64,000 nt of DNA from Amycolatopsis sp. DSM 110486 (GTDB lineage Bacteria > Actinomycetota > Actinomycetes > Mycobacteriales > Pseudonocardiaceae): assembly GCF_019468465.1 (NCBI RefSeq), contig NZ_CP080519.1, positions 9,107,001 through 9,171,000 on the forward strand, written 5' to 3'. A program made the translations under genes and the position numbers. A model generated the notes under the pieces. That model was not told the origin of the DNA and made no database searches. It saw only the letters and a list, made by a program, of their open reading frames with translations. Numbering within the stretch: position 1 is the stretch's first letter; each line of letters starts with the position of its first letter. Of this stretch, positions 55,606-64,000 are shown piece by piece.

Positions 55606-55800
55606 GGTGTTCTCCTCGGGTTCCGGCGGCGCCCCGGGGTGAGGGCCGCTTCCGGGATTCAGGAGACCATCCGGGTACGACAGTTTCTCCGACCGTGGCC
55701 GTCACCCCATCAGGTGGTGTGCCGGAACCCTTCCTTCGGCCGTGGCCGGATCGGCGCCGCCACGGCACGATGGGCGGCCGAGGCTGCGGAGAGGGAGCGG

Positions 55801-58011
55801 ATGAGGACCTGGAAGAAGGCGCGTGCGGGAGTGCTGGCGCTGGCATTGGTGGCGAGCATCGCGGCAACCCCCGCGAGTGGCACCGCGACCGACTGCTGCG
55901 GTGGCCCCTCGTCCTGGACCACCGGGGACAAGTCCGCACTCGGCACCTCGGCGACGACGCAGAGCCCCGTTTGGTTCACCGTCGCGAACGGCGTGACGTC
56001 CGAGGTCTTCTACCCACGCGTGGACGTCCCCGAGACGCAGGACATGCAGTACGTGATCACCGACGGCTCCTCCTTCGTCGACCTCGAACGCGACGCCACG
56101 AACCACGTCGTCTCGATGCCCGACGAGAAGTCCCTCGAATACACCGTCACCAACACCGCGAAGAGCGGCCGCTACCGCATCACGACCACGTATGTCACCG
56201 ACCCGGCCCGTGCGACGCTCGTGACCCGCACCCGGTTCCAGTCGCTCGACGGTGGCACGTATCGGCTTTACCTGCTCGCCAACCCGTCCATGGCGGGTGG
56301 CGCGGGCGGGGACACGGCGTCGTGGGACGGCAGTGGGCTCGTGGCGAGTGGCACGGAGAACCTCTTCGGCACGACGACCACCGTCGTGTCGTCGCTGCGG
56401 GTGTCGACCGGGTTTTCCGCGCACGACAACGGATACTCCGGCGCCGCCAGCGACTGTCTCGTCGACCTGCGCGCCGATCATACGCTGGACGACGGGTTCG
56501 ACTCCGTCTCCGGCGCCGGCAACGTCGTCCAGTGTGGACAGATCCCGGTCGCCGCGGACACGACCTTCACCGTCGCCCTCGGGTACGGCTCGACCGCACA
56601 AGCCGCGACGAGTGCGGCAACCGGTTCACTGACCGCGGGTTTCGGCTCGCTGGAATCCGGCTACCGCACGGGCTGGAGCTCCTACGTCGGCAGCCTCAAG
56701 CCCGCGCCGGTCAGCGTCTCGGGGGATCAGCAGCGGCGCCGCGCGTATTACGTCGCCGCGATGGCGTTGCACGCGGCCGAGGACAAGACGTTCCGCGGAG
56801 CCAGCGTGGCCGGGCTCGCGACGCCGTGGGGCGACGTCGTCAACGGCGACAGCCTCGGCGACGGTTACCACCGAGTGTGGGGCCGTGACCTCTACCAACA
56901 GGCCACCGGTCTCTTGGCCGCCGGCGACACCGCACAGCCGAAACGCATGGCGCAGTTCCTGTGGGGCTCGCAGTGGATCGGCTCGCCGACCGCCGGCGAC
57001 GGCACGACGTACCCGGCCGGCGCCTTCCCGCGCTACAGCCCCGTGAGCGGCGTTGCCGGCGCCAGAGCCCAGCAGCTCGGGTGTTGCGAGCAGCTCGACC
57101 AGGACGCCGACGCGATCGTGCTCGCCTGGCTGACCGGTCTCACCGACGCCGCCACGTACGCGAAGGTCAAGGTCACCGCCGAGCACCTGCGCACGAGCGG
57201 TCCGGCCACGACCGAACGCTGGGAAGAGCAGTACGGCCGGTCGCCGTCGTCGATCGCGGCGGAGATCGCGGGACTCGTGACGGCCGGCGCGATCGCCCGC
57301 GCGAACGGCGACACCGCGAGCGCCACCACGTGGGAGTCCACAGCGGACTCCTGGCGGGCGTCGCTCGACTCGTGGACCGTGACGACGTCCGGTTTCTGGG
57401 GCGGTCACACGTACTACGAACGGCTCGACAAGGGCACCGACCCCGACGACGGCGGCCAGATCTGCTTCGACGAAGGCTGTTTCTACGAGCACGACGTGGT
57501 CGACTTCGGCTTCCTCGACCTCGTGCGGCTCGGCGTGCGCGCGCCGTCCGACCCGACGATCGCCGCCTCGATCGCCCCGACGGCCGCCGCGTCGGACGGC
57601 AACGCGCCGATGCAGGTGACCCTGCCCGACGGGGACGTCTACTTCCACCGCTACCCGCACGACAACTACGGCGAAAGCACCTCCGCCTGCACCGGCTGGC
57701 CCGCCGGCGGCCCGCAACGCTTCGGGCGGCTGTGGCCCGTGCTGTCCGGCGAACGCGGCGAGTACGAGCTCGCCAACGGCCGCTCGGCCGCGGTCTACCT
57801 CAAGTCCATGGCCGACGCCGCCAACGACGGTTACTTCATCCCCGAGCAGGTGTGGGACCGTTCGAGCGGCTGCTTCGCCTTCGGCCGTCCGACGGGCAGC
57901 GCCGCGCCCTTGATGTGGGCCGAGGGCCAGTACCTGCGGCTGGCGCAGAGCATGGACGCGGGCCACAACCTCGACACGCCTTCGGTGGTGAAGGACCGCT
58001 ACGGCAGTTGA
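55801..58011 (+). CDS. Secreted glucoamylase / glucodextranase-type GH15 enzyme
   Basis: A 736-residue exported enzyme that releases glucose from the ends of alpha-glucans. A signal peptide (MRTWKKARAGVLALALVASI) is followed by the beta-sandwich domain N of glucodextranases (SALGTSATTQSPVWFTVANG). The (alpha/alpha)6 catalytic barrel then has the general acid at Glu475/Glu476 (ERWEEQYGRSPSS) and the base at Glu708 (PLMWAEGQYLRL). It has no cell-wall anchor. It stands alone; ssb is divergent upstream. Confidence 0.9.
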   Translation: MRTWKKARAGVLALALVASIAATPASGTATDCCGGPSSWTTGDKSALGTSATTQSPVWFTVANGVTSEVFYPRVDVPETQDMQYVITDGSSFVDLERDATNHVVSMPDEKSLEYTVTNTAKSGRYRITTTYVTDPARATLVTRTRFQSLDGGTYRLYLLANPSMAGGAGGDTASWDGSGLVASGTENLFGTTTTVVSSLRVSTGFSAHDNGYSGAASDCLVDLRADHTLDDGFDSVSGAGNVVQCGQIPVAADTTFTVALGYGSTAQAATSAATGSLTAGFGSLESGYRTGWSSYVGSLKPAPVSVSGDQQRRRAYYVAAMALHAAEDKTFRGASVAGLATPWGDVVNGDSLGDGYHRVWGRDLYQQATGLLAAGDTAQPKRMAQFLWGSQWIGSPTAGDGTTYPAGAFPRYSPVSGVAGARAQQLGCCEQLDQDADAIVLAWLTGLTDAATYAKVKVTAEHLRTSGPATTERWEEQYGRSPSSIAAEIAGLVTAGAIARANGDTASATTWESTADSWRASLDSWTVTTSGFWGGHTYYERLDKGTDPDDGGQICFDEGCFYEHDVVDFGFLDLVRLGVRAPSDPTIAASIAPTAAASDGNAPMQVTLPDGDVYFHRYPHDNYGESTSACTGWPAGGPQRFGRLWPVLSGERGEYELANGRSAAVYLKSMADAANDGYFIPEQVWDRSSGCFAFGRPTGSAAPLMWAEGQYLRLAQSMDAGHNLDTPSVVKDRYGS

Positions 58012-58215
58012 GGCCGCCGAAAGAGGAGGTGGCTCGCGGAAGGCGCGCGTGACGCAGATGACGCGGAGCATGGACTCGGCCGCTGATGCGCGGCTCGCAC
58101 GCGACCGGTGGCGGAGGTCCGGCAAAACGCGGCCGGCGTCGCGGGCCGGCCACACCTCACGCGTCTCCGGTGGTGAAGCGCCGGCACGGCAGGTGAGGCG
58201 GTGGCACCGGAATGC

Positions 58216-59043
58216 CTACAGGTCCGTCGAGAACGCCACGCTCTTCTGCTCCCGCACCTCCGCCAGCCGTGCCTCCAGCGCGTCCGTGATCGCCGTCCAC
58301 GCGTCGCTGCCCAGGACCAGGCGGCGGGGCGCCGGGGTCTGGTCCACGGTGGCGATCATGGCCGCCGCCATGCGGGCGGGGTCGCCGATGGCGAGGCTGG
58401 TGCGTTCCTCCAGGACCTGGCGGATGCGGGACGCCGGGGACACGGCGTAGGCGTCGATCTTGGGCGCCAGCTGCGAGTTGCCGTAGCGGAACTCGGTGCG
58501 GGCGCCACCTGGTTCGACGAGGGTGACGCCGATGCCGAAGGGCGCGACTTCGTCGGCGAGGGCGTCGGCGAAGCCTTCGATGCCCCACTTCGTCGCGTGG
58601 TAGAGGGAGCCGCCCGGCCAGGCGACCTGGCCGCCGACCGAGGAGAGCTGCAGGATGCGGCCGCCGCCGTCGGCGCGGAGGTGGCCCACAGCGGCGCGGA
58701 TGAGCTGGATGGAGCCCAGCAGGTTCGTGTCGAGCTGGTGGCGCACCTGCTCGTCGGTGAGCTCCTCGGCTGCGCCCATGAGGCCGTAGCCGGCGTTGCT
58801 GACCACGACGTCCAGGCGCCCGAAGTGGGCGTGTGCGGCGTCGACGACCGGGCGGATGGCAGCGGTGTCGGTCATTTCCAGCAGGGTGACGTGGAACGCG
58901 GCGCCATACGACTCGACGAGGCCGGCCACCGAGTCGAGGCGGCGGACGGTGCCCGCGACGCGGTCGCCGGCGGAAAGCAGCTGTTCGGCGAGGTGCCGGC
59001 CGAAGCCGGTGCTCACGCCCGTGATGAACCAGGTTCGTGTCAT
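58216..59043 (-). CDS. Short-chain dehydrogenase/reductase, partner of the divergent XRE regulator
   Basis: A 275-residue SDR. It has TGVSTGFG (cofactor loop), SNAGYGLMG, LQLSSVGGQ with the catalytic Ser, and YHATK with the catalytic Tyr and Lys. Compared with most SDRs, the NNAG motif is SNAG. The ATG at 59043 is 91 bp from the divergent XRE/MmyB-type regulator, a very common pairing in actinomycetes in which the regulator controls the SDR. Substrate unknown. Confidence 0.9.
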   Translation of the reverse strand: MTRTWFITGVSTGFGRHLAEQLLSAGDRVAGTVRRLDSVAGLVESYGAAFHVTLLEMTDTAAIRPVVDAAHAHFGRLDVVVSNAGYGLMGAAEELTDEQVRHQLDTNLLGSIQLIRAAVGHLRADGGGRILQLSSVGGQVAWPGGSLYHATKWGIEGFADALADEVAPFGIGVTLVEPGGARTEFRYGNSQLAPKIDAYAVSPASRIRQVLEERTSLAIGDPARMAAAMIATVDQTPAPRRLVLGSDAWTAITDALEARLAEVREQKSVAFSTDL

Positions 59044-59134
59044 GCCTCCAGCCTGGGCCGCCACAATACGACCAACCAGACCCCGCCGACAGGGGTGCCG
59101 GCAGGGCCACCTTCGGCGAATTATCGTGGGGGAC

Positions 59135-60007
59135 ATGGCGGGAAACGTGATCGGCGAGTACCTGCGCGCGCGGCGCGAGCAGGTGCGGCCGGAGGAAGTC
59201 GGGATCACCGTGAACGGCCACCGGCGCGTGCCGGGTCTGCGGCGTGACGAGCTGGCGATGCTCGCGGGCATCAGCACGGAGTACTACACGCGGCTGGAGC
59301 AGGGCCGGGATCGCCACCCGTCGGCGCAGGTGCTCGACGCCGTGGCGCGCGGGCTCCGCCTCGACCGCGAGGCGACCGCGTACCTGCACGACCTCGCCGA
59401 CCCTGCGCCACGCCGTCGCCGCGCTCCGGCGAGCCAGGAGAACGTCCGGTCCAGCGTCGCGCGGCTGATCGCGTCGTGGGAACAGACGCCGGCGTACGTG
59501 CAGGGCCGCTACCTCGACGTCCTCGCCGCCAACCCGATCGCCGCCGCGTTGTCGCCCGTGTACACGCCGGGCACCAACCTGCTGCGCGCCGTCCTTCTCG
59601 ACTCCGCCGCGCAGGAGTTCTTCACCGGGTGGGAGGCGCGGGTGGGCGGCCTCGTCGCGAGCTTGCGCGCCGCCGGCGAGCCGGATGATCCGCGGCTGGT
59701 CGGGCTGGTCGCGGAGCTGTCGGAGGAGAGCGAGCTGTTCCGCCGCCTCTGGCCCCGCCACGACGTGCGCCCGCAGCCGGGCGGCGGGACCCACCACCTG
59801 TGCCACCCGCGGGTCGGCGAGCTGGAGCTGCAGTACGACAAGTTCGCGGTCAGCGGCGCCGAAGACCAGCTGATGGTGATCTACCACGCCGAGCCGGGCA
59901 CGCGGTCGGCCGAGGTACTCCGGAAGTTGTCGGAGGGCCTCAGCGGACCAGGTGGAACGCCCGAGCCGCAGGGGCGAACGTCACCGACTGCCCGCGCGTC
60001 ACGGTGA
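59135..60007 (+). CDS. XRE-family regulator with MmyB-like ligand domain (paralogue)
   Basis: A 290-residue protein. The helix-turn-helix is PGLRRDELAMLAGISTEYYTRLEQ, and the MmyB-type domain reads TPAYVQGRYLDVLAANPIAAALSP and HPRVGELELQYDKFAVSG. It is the paralogue of the protein at 49097. It is divergent from an SDR gene that it probably represses. Its last 68 bases overlap the convergent NAD-kinase-like gene; the true end may be the earlier GTRSAEVLRKLSEGL region, with the extra tail low in complexity. Confidence 0.9.
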   Translation: MAGNVIGEYLRARREQVRPEEVGITVNGHRRVPGLRRDELAMLAGISTEYYTRLEQGRDRHPSAQVLDAVARGLRLDREATAYLHDLADPAPRRRRAPASQENVRSSVARLIASWEQTPAYVQGRYLDVLAANPIAAALSPVYTPGTNLLRAVLLDSAAQEFFTGWEARVGGLVASLRAAGEPDDPRLVGLVAELSEESELFRRLWPRHDVRPQPGGGTHHLCHPRVGELELQYDKFAVSGAEDQLMVIYHAEPGTRSAEVLRKLSEGLSGPGGTPEPQGRTSPTARASR

Positions 60008-60809
60008 CCGCGTCGTTCTCGAGGCCGTCGCCGAACGCGCTGAGGTGGTCGGACTCGACGTCGATCGTCAGCGCCGAAGTCGTGAGCTCGCCCTCGGTGA
60101 GCGAGGTCGCGGTCGTGGGGGAGGGCCACGCTTCCCGGACGAACCACACGAGCCGGCGTTCGTCGGCGGCCGGCAGGCGCAGCGGGCTGTGCCGTTCCTG
60201 CCAGACCGACCGGCACCAGCCCGTGGCACCGGTGCCGGTGCCGACCAGCAGGCCCGACGACGCCTGCCGCTCGGGGCCGAGGCGGTAACGCGCGGTCTGG
60301 TGGCTCGGGTGGCCGAGGTAGATCTCGTTGAGCGCCAAGAGCTTCTGTCCGTCGTCGGCGGTCAGTTCGACCATCGTGCGGGGCTCGACGGAGTCCAGCG
60401 AGCGCAGCAGGTCCGCCGTGGCCTCGGCTGGGTGGCGCACCAGGACGCCCGACTCACCAGGCGTGACGCCGACGACGGGCTGGCCCGCCAGGTACTTCGC
60501 GACGTTCGCGACGAGCCCGTCCTGCCCGACGACGAGCACCACGTCCTCCGGCGTGAACAGGAAGCGCGACAGGTCCGCTCGCTCGACGCTGCCGCGGCGC
60601 CAGTCGAGGGGGATAGCGGCCGACACCGCGGTCAACGCCCGCCGCAGCGCGGCGTCCTGCTCTACCAGGTCACGCAGCGAACGGTCACCGAGCGAACGGC
60701 CGCGCGTGGCCAGGAAGAACTCCGCCTGGCCGAGCGTGCCGTGGCGGGCGAGCAGCTCGTCGAGCTCGGTGCGCCGGTGCACCACCACGGCCCGCGGGGC
60801 GAGGCTCAC
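59940..60809 (-). CDS. NAD kinase-like protein
   Basis: A 289-residue protein with the NAD kinase fold. It has VVLVVGQDGLVANVAKYL in the GGDGT position, then VVGVTPG, NEIYLGH with the conserved Asn-Glu, and GTGTGATGW where NAD kinases have TPTGSTAY. The first GGDGT glycine pair is changed to GQ, so activity or substrate may differ from true NAD kinase. It starts by GTGA overlap with the SPFH gene, so the two form an operon. The divergent NrtR regulator makes an NAD connection likely. Confidence 0.75.
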   Translation of the reverse strand: MSLAPRAVVVHRRTELDELLARHGTLGQAEFFLATRGRSLGDRSLRDLVEQDAALRRALTAVSAAIPLDWRRGSVERADLSRFLFTPEDVVLVVGQDGLVANVAKYLAGQPVVGVTPGESGVLVRHPAEATADLLRSLDSVEPRTMVELTADDGQKLLALNEIYLGHPSHQTARYRLGPERQASSGLLVGTGTGATGWCRSVWQERHSPLRLPAADERRLVWFVREAWPSPTTATSLTEGELTTSALTIDVESDHLSAFGDGLENDAVTVTRGQSVTFAPAARAFHLVR

Positions 60810-61807
60810 GACCCGATCCCCAGCCGGGCCAGCAGCGGGGCGATCAGGTCCGGCGTGAGTACGAGGCTGTCGATCTTCGGCAAGTTCGCGGCCAGCTCCT
60901 TCACGGCCAACGCCCGCAGCACCGGCTCCGGCAGGTCGCGGTACGCGGCGAGCCTCGCGGCCTCGCCGGCCGCCTCCGCTTCGCCGAGCGTGCGCGTGGC
61001 CTCGGCCTTCACGTGCGCCAGCCGCGTCTCCCGGTTCGCGCGCGCCTCGGTCTCGATGTGGTCGGCCGCCGCGGCTTCTTCGGCCTGACGCCGGGCGTTG
61101 GCGCCTCGCTGGACGTGCAGCTGCTCCTCGCGCCGGGCGAGCTCGATCTTGTTCTGCAGCTCGTTCTCGCCGATCGCGCGCTCGCGTTCCACGGCCAGCG
61201 CGCGCCGCTCGTAGGTCGCGCGGTCGGCTTCCTGCTGCACCTTCTCTCGTGCGGTCGTCTGCAGCGCCTTCTCGACCTCCGGCTCGGCTCGGATCGCGAC
61301 GACACGCACGTCGAGCACGGCCGAACCCGTCTGCGCGAGCCGCGTGTCCTCCTCGGCCAGCCCCGCGCGGATGCGGTCGCGCACGGCGCCGACACCGTCC
61401 ACAAGCGCCTCCGCGAGCGGCGTGCGGGTGAGCACGTCGAGGGCGTACTGCTGCACGTTCTCCGTGAGCAGCCCGCTGATCTGCGCCAGAGGGTCGCCGC
61501 GCCAACGGCCCGTGTCCGGGTCGACGGAGAAGTCGAGGCGCTGGGCGGCGAGCGCCGGGTCGACCACACGGAACGTGAGCGCGAGCTGCACCGTCACGTC
61601 CTGGAAGTCGGCGGTGCGCGCGTGGAAGAGCAGCGGCAGCTCGCGGTCGTCCACCGGGATCTCCGACAGGGCCGCGGCCAGTGGCCGGTACCAGAATGAC
61701 AGCCCGGTGCCGTCGTGCACGAGCTTGCCGCCGCGCAGGTGCCGGATGTGCGCGGTCGGCACACCCCGCAGGTGCCGGAACCCGAACCGGCGCTTGATGT
61801 CCACCAT
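60806..61807 (-). CDS. SPFH / band 7-domain protein
   Basis: A 333-residue protein. The N-terminal two thirds form a band 7 (stomatin/prohibitin/flotillin) domain (LLFHARTADFQDVTVQLALTF, LTENVQQYALDVL, LDVRVVAI). A long charged coiled coil rich in Glu, Arg and Ala follows (about 185-290). No N-terminal membrane span or signal is seen, so it may be peripheral. GGAGG precedes the start. It is in an operon with the NAD-kinase-like gene and divergent from NrtR. Confidence 0.88.
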   Translation of the reverse strand: MVDIKRRFGFRHLRGVPTAHIRHLRGGKLVHDGTGLSFWYRPLAAALSEIPVDDRELPLLFHARTADFQDVTVQLALTFRVVDPALAAQRLDFSVDPDTGRWRGDPLAQISGLLTENVQQYALDVLTRTPLAEALVDGVGAVRDRIRAGLAEEDTRLAQTGSAVLDVRVVAIRAEPEVEKALQTTAREKVQQEADRATYERRALAVERERAIGENELQNKIELARREEQLHVQRGANARRQAEEAAAADHIETEARANRETRLAHVKAEATRTLGEAEAAGEAARLAAYRDLPEPVLRALAVKELAANLPKIDSLVLTPDLIAPLLARLGIGS

Positions 61808-61817
61808 GGGGCCTCCT

Positions 61818-61868
61818 TATCGTCGCCGTGACGATATGGGTTCGGCGGTCTTTTCGTCAAGCTGACGA
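61818..61868. promoter_or_regulatory. Two palindromic sites between the SPFH operon and nrtR
   Basis: TATCGTC and GACGATA (61818-61836, 5-base spacer) and TCGTCA with TGACGA (61854-61868, 3-base spacer) are two perfect inverted repeats sharing the half-site TCGTC. They fill the gap between the divergent genes and are probable NrtR operators controlling both directions. Confidence 0.65.
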
Positions 61869-61889
61869 TTACGGTGTAGTGTGCGACAC

Positions 61890-62576
61890 ATGGAGGAGTT
61901 CCCGCCCAGCGCGGTCACCGTGGACCTCGTCGTGCTCACGATCACGGGGGAGCAGCTCTGCGTGCTGCTGGTGCGGCGGGGGATCGAGCCCTTCCGCGAC
62001 GCCTGGGCGCTGCCCGGCGGCTTCGTCCTCGCCGACGAGGACCTCGACACCGCGGCGCGGCGCGAGCTGGCGGAGGAGACGGGCCTGGCAGCCGGCACCG
62101 TCCACATCGAACAGCTCGCGGGCTACGGCGACCCGGGCCGCGACCCGCGGCTGCGCGTGGTGACCATCGCCTACCTGGCGCTCGCGCCCGACCTGCCGGT
62201 GCCGCAGGCCGGCACGGACGCGGCCGAGGCGCGCTGGACCCCCGTCGCGAGCCTCGACCCGGCGACGCTCGCCTTCGACCACGCGAAGATCTTCACCGAC
62301 GGCCTCGAACGGGCTCGCGCGAAACTCGAGTACACCCCGCTCGCCGCGGCGTTCTGCCCGCCCGAGTTCACGGTCGCCGAGCTGCGCCGCGTCTACGAGC
62401 TGGTGTGGGACGCGCGGCTGGACCCGCGCAACTTCCACCGCAAGGTCACGGGCGCCGAAGGACTCCTCGAACCAATCGGCACCACCACGACCCGCGACGG
62501 CGGCCGCCCCGCCCGGCTGTACCGGAGGGGGCCGGCCGAGCTGCTGTCGCCGCCGATGCTGCGTACCCGCGGTTGA
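61890..62576 (+). CDS. nrtR: NrtR-type regulator (NUDIX domain plus winged helix)
   Basis: A 228-residue protein. It has an N-terminal NUDIX domain with an intact catalytic box (GFVLADEDLDTAARRE followed by LAEETGL) and a C-terminal winged helix (YTPLAAAFCPPEFTVAELRRVY, NFHRKVTGAEGLLEPIG). NrtR proteins sense ADP-ribose or related NAD metabolites and repress NAD genes. Because the Nudix box is intact, hydrolase activity is also possible. ATG 61890 was chosen over GTG 61881. It is divergent from the SPFH/NAD-kinase-like operon. Confidence 0.85.
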   Translation: MEEFPPSAVTVDLVVLTITGEQLCVLLVRRGIEPFRDAWALPGGFVLADEDLDTAARRELAEETGLAAGTVHIEQLAGYGDPGRDPRLRVVTIAYLALAPDLPVPQAGTDAAEARWTPVASLDPATLAFDHAKIFTDGLERARAKLEYTPLAAAFCPPEFTVAELRRVYELVWDARLDPRNFHRKVTGAEGLLEPIGTTTTRDGGRPARLYRRGPAELLSPPMLRTRG

Positions 62577-62579
62577 GGT

Positions 62580-64000
62580 TCAGGACAGGCGGAGCGTCGC
62601 GATTTCCCACGGTCGCAGGGAAAGCCGCAGCTCTCTGTCGGTCACCGGCACGGTTTCGCCGGGCTTGCCGAGCAGATCCACTCGCTGTGCCGATGTGAAG
62701 GATCCGCGCACCACGGCGGCGGCCGCCTCAGGGGACTGGGCCACCAGCCGCACCTCCAGCGTGCCCTCGCGACACCGCAAGCTGGTGAGCACCGCGCCCT
62801 CGACCGTGAGCCCGTGCCGGGACGCGGGCGGCGCGTCGGGCGAGCCCGTACCGAGGGTGGCGTGCAGCGGATGGCGGTAGCGCTCGGCCGCGTCGAGCAC
62901 GGCGCCGGCGCGCCAGTCGCCCGTGTGCGGGAGGACGGCGAGCTGCACGGTGGTGGTGCCGATCTGCTGGGCGAGCGGCGTCGGGATCTGCGGGCCGGCG
63001 GGCTCCTCGCGGTACGGGTGGACGTTGCGGCTGAGCCGGCCGCTCGTGCGCAGCACGGTGAGGGCGAGCGCTTCGTCCAGGAGCTCGTACTCGCACGCCT
63101 GCGTCAGCAGCAGTCCGGCGCCGCCGGCGTCGGCGAATCCGTGGGCCGGGAACGTCGGGATCGGGTACTCGCTGAAGCCGCCCTCGGCTGTGCGCCCGCG
63201 TTCGACGACGGCGAACTGGCCTTCGGCGTGTGAGGTCTGCGCGGCGCGGGCGAGCGGGACGTGGAATCGCACGCGGTGGTCACGTGAGGTGTTGTCGATC
63301 GTGAGGTCGAGGCGGACGAACGGTTCACCCGCGCGCAGTTCGACGGCCATCGTCACCGTGCCACGAGAAGTCGACGGGCTGCGCCGATCGCCCGCCCAGT
63401 CCATCTCCGCCGGCCACGAGTACGTCCGCTCGACGGTGAACGTCGTGCGCAGCGGCCCCTCGACGCCCGGTGCCACCCGCACCGAGTCCGGCCGCGTGAC
63501 CAGGGTGTCCGTGCCGGGCGGGGCGTAGTTGTAGGAATCGCCGCGATCGCCGCCGTCGACGATCCGGCCGACGCCGTCGAGGACAGTGCCGTCGGCCGCG
63601 GTGATCCGCAGCGTGCCGTCGTCGCGCACCTCGACCGTCACGAGCCCGTTGCTCAGCGACGGGCCGGCGACGACCGGAGCGGTGACCGAAACAGAGCCCG
63701 GCACCACGCGGGCGGTCGTCCAGCCGAGAGCCGGCACGTCGACCAACGCGGTGACCGTCCGCTGCTCTGCCTGGACGATGCGGATCGTCCACGCTCCAGT
63801 CGCGCCGGTCACCGCCGCTCGCACGGCTTCGACGTCGAACGGTTCCTCGCCGCCGTGCCGCGCGACGGAGAACTCCAGCAGCCGTGCCGAAGGGTCGCAC
63901 CGCCAGCCGGTGATCTCACTACCGAACAGCTCGCGCCCGTGGATGCGCGGCAGGAACAGCGGCAGGTCGGGGCCCGCGGCTGCTTCCTCGTGCAGCAACT
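62580..64000 (-). CDS. GH38 alpha-mannosidase, C-terminal part (5' end outside window)
   Basis: The frame is open to the window edge, so only the last 472 or so residues are seen. They are beta-rich and match the C-terminal domains of GH38 mannosidases: NGLVTVEVRDDGTLRI, RIVDGGDRGDSYNYAPP, and LRTTFTVERTY, RLDLTIDNTSRDHRVRFHVPL, EYPIPTFPAHGFAD, and the final LRPWEIATLRL. The catalytic N-terminal barrel lies beyond base 64000. The enzyme removes alpha-mannose from glycans, probably in the cytosol as no signal can be judged. Confidence 0.85.
   Translation of the reverse strand, partial: LLHEEAAAGPDLPLFLPRIHGRELFGSEITGWRCDPSARLLEFSVARHGGEEPFDVEAVRAAVTGATGAWTIRIVQAEQRTVTALVDVPALGWTTARVVPGSVSVTAPVVAGPSLSNGLVTVEVRDDGTLRITAADGTVLDGVGRIVDGGDRGDSYNYAPPGTDTLVTRPDSVRVAPGVEGPLRTTFTVERTYSWPAEMDWAGDRRSPSTSRGTVTMAVELRAGEPFVRLDLTIDNTSRDHRVRFHVPLARAAQTSHAEGQFAVVERGRTAEGGFSEYPIPTFPAHGFADAGGAGLLLTQACEYELLDEALALTVLRTSGRLSRNVHPYREEPAGPQIPTPLAQQIGTTTVQLAVLPHTGDWRAGAVLDAAERYRHPLHATLGTGSPDAPPASRHGLTVEGAVLTSLRCREGTLEVRLVAQSPEAAAAVVRGSFTSAQRVDLLGKPGETVPVTDRELRLSLRPWEIATLRLS

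Noticed and set aside
58012..58215. Possible small gene between the glucoamylase and the SDR gene
   Set aside because: Short open frames exist, but none has a start with a ribosome site or coding-like third-position GC.

Overview
The window is about 70 percent GC, with strongly G/C-ending codons, many GTG starts and several actinobacterial signature families: a PF04672-type SAM methyltransferase, MmyB-type XRE regulators, an sdhCAB operon of the mycobacterial Sdh1 type, a PucR-type regulator and an NrtR. It looks like chromosome of a soil actinomycete, most likely of the Pseudonocardiaceae (Amycolatopsis or a relative). The genus is inference. No rRNA, tRNA, CRISPR array, phage or replication origin was seen.

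Layout. 1-11.3 kb is mixed metabolism: MFS fragment, enolase-superfamily enzyme, DHFR-like protein, TetR/SDR pair, ureohydrolase, P450, proline iminopeptidase, GNAT, a frameshifted lipoprotein, a membrane protein and a methyltransferase. 11.3-21.5 kb carries LysR/pyruvate oxidase, a PucR-type regulator, an esterase, the sdhCAB operon with a divergent LysR, and an MBL-fold hydrolase. 21.5-44.7 kb is the centrepiece, a roughly 23 kb oxalate/formate locus. 44.8-49.1 kb has an acyl-CoA dehydrogenase, an intact IS481-family element, hydroxypyruvate isomerase plus tartronate semialdehyde reductase, and a decayed glyoxylate carboligase. 49.1-54.8 kb has an XRE regulator, a PAP2-like protein, a decayed cmtR/cation-efflux pair, an intact cation-efflux/ArsR pair, an IS5-family element and a MarR regulator. 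54.8-64 kb has ssb, a secreted GH15 glucoamylase, an SDR/XRE pair, an NrtR/SPFH/NAD-kinase-like module and the end of a GH38 mannosidase.

How the oxalate/formate locus should work. Two OFA-family carriers bring in oxalate and/or expel formate. Formyl-CoA:oxalate CoA-transferase (frc) makes oxalyl-CoA, and a ThDP enzyme next to it decarboxylates it to formyl-CoA and CO2. SucCD and a fused ADP-forming acyl-CoA synthetase can supply or recover CoA thioesters. Formate is oxidised by two unrelated enzymes: a metal-independent NAD formate dehydrogenase (own LysR) and a molybdenum NAD formate dehydrogenase. The catalytic chain of the latter is split into two genes lying on opposite sides of a fused NuoE-NuoF gene. 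FdhD and MoeA mature the Mo enzyme and a beta-carbonic anhydrase handles CO2. A GntR/FCD regulator sits inside the locus, and a shared box (core KGTATGCAR) lies before the first carrier, between sucC and the ThDP gene, before gntR itself and before the Mo-FDH operon.

Quality note. Several genes (end of the first MFS gene, GNAT, lipoprotein, cmtR remnant, cation efflux, IS5 transposase) are each broken by what looks like one gained or lost G in a short G run. Either this stretch is decaying or the assembly has residual homopolymer errors. Reads should be checked before calling these pseudogenes.
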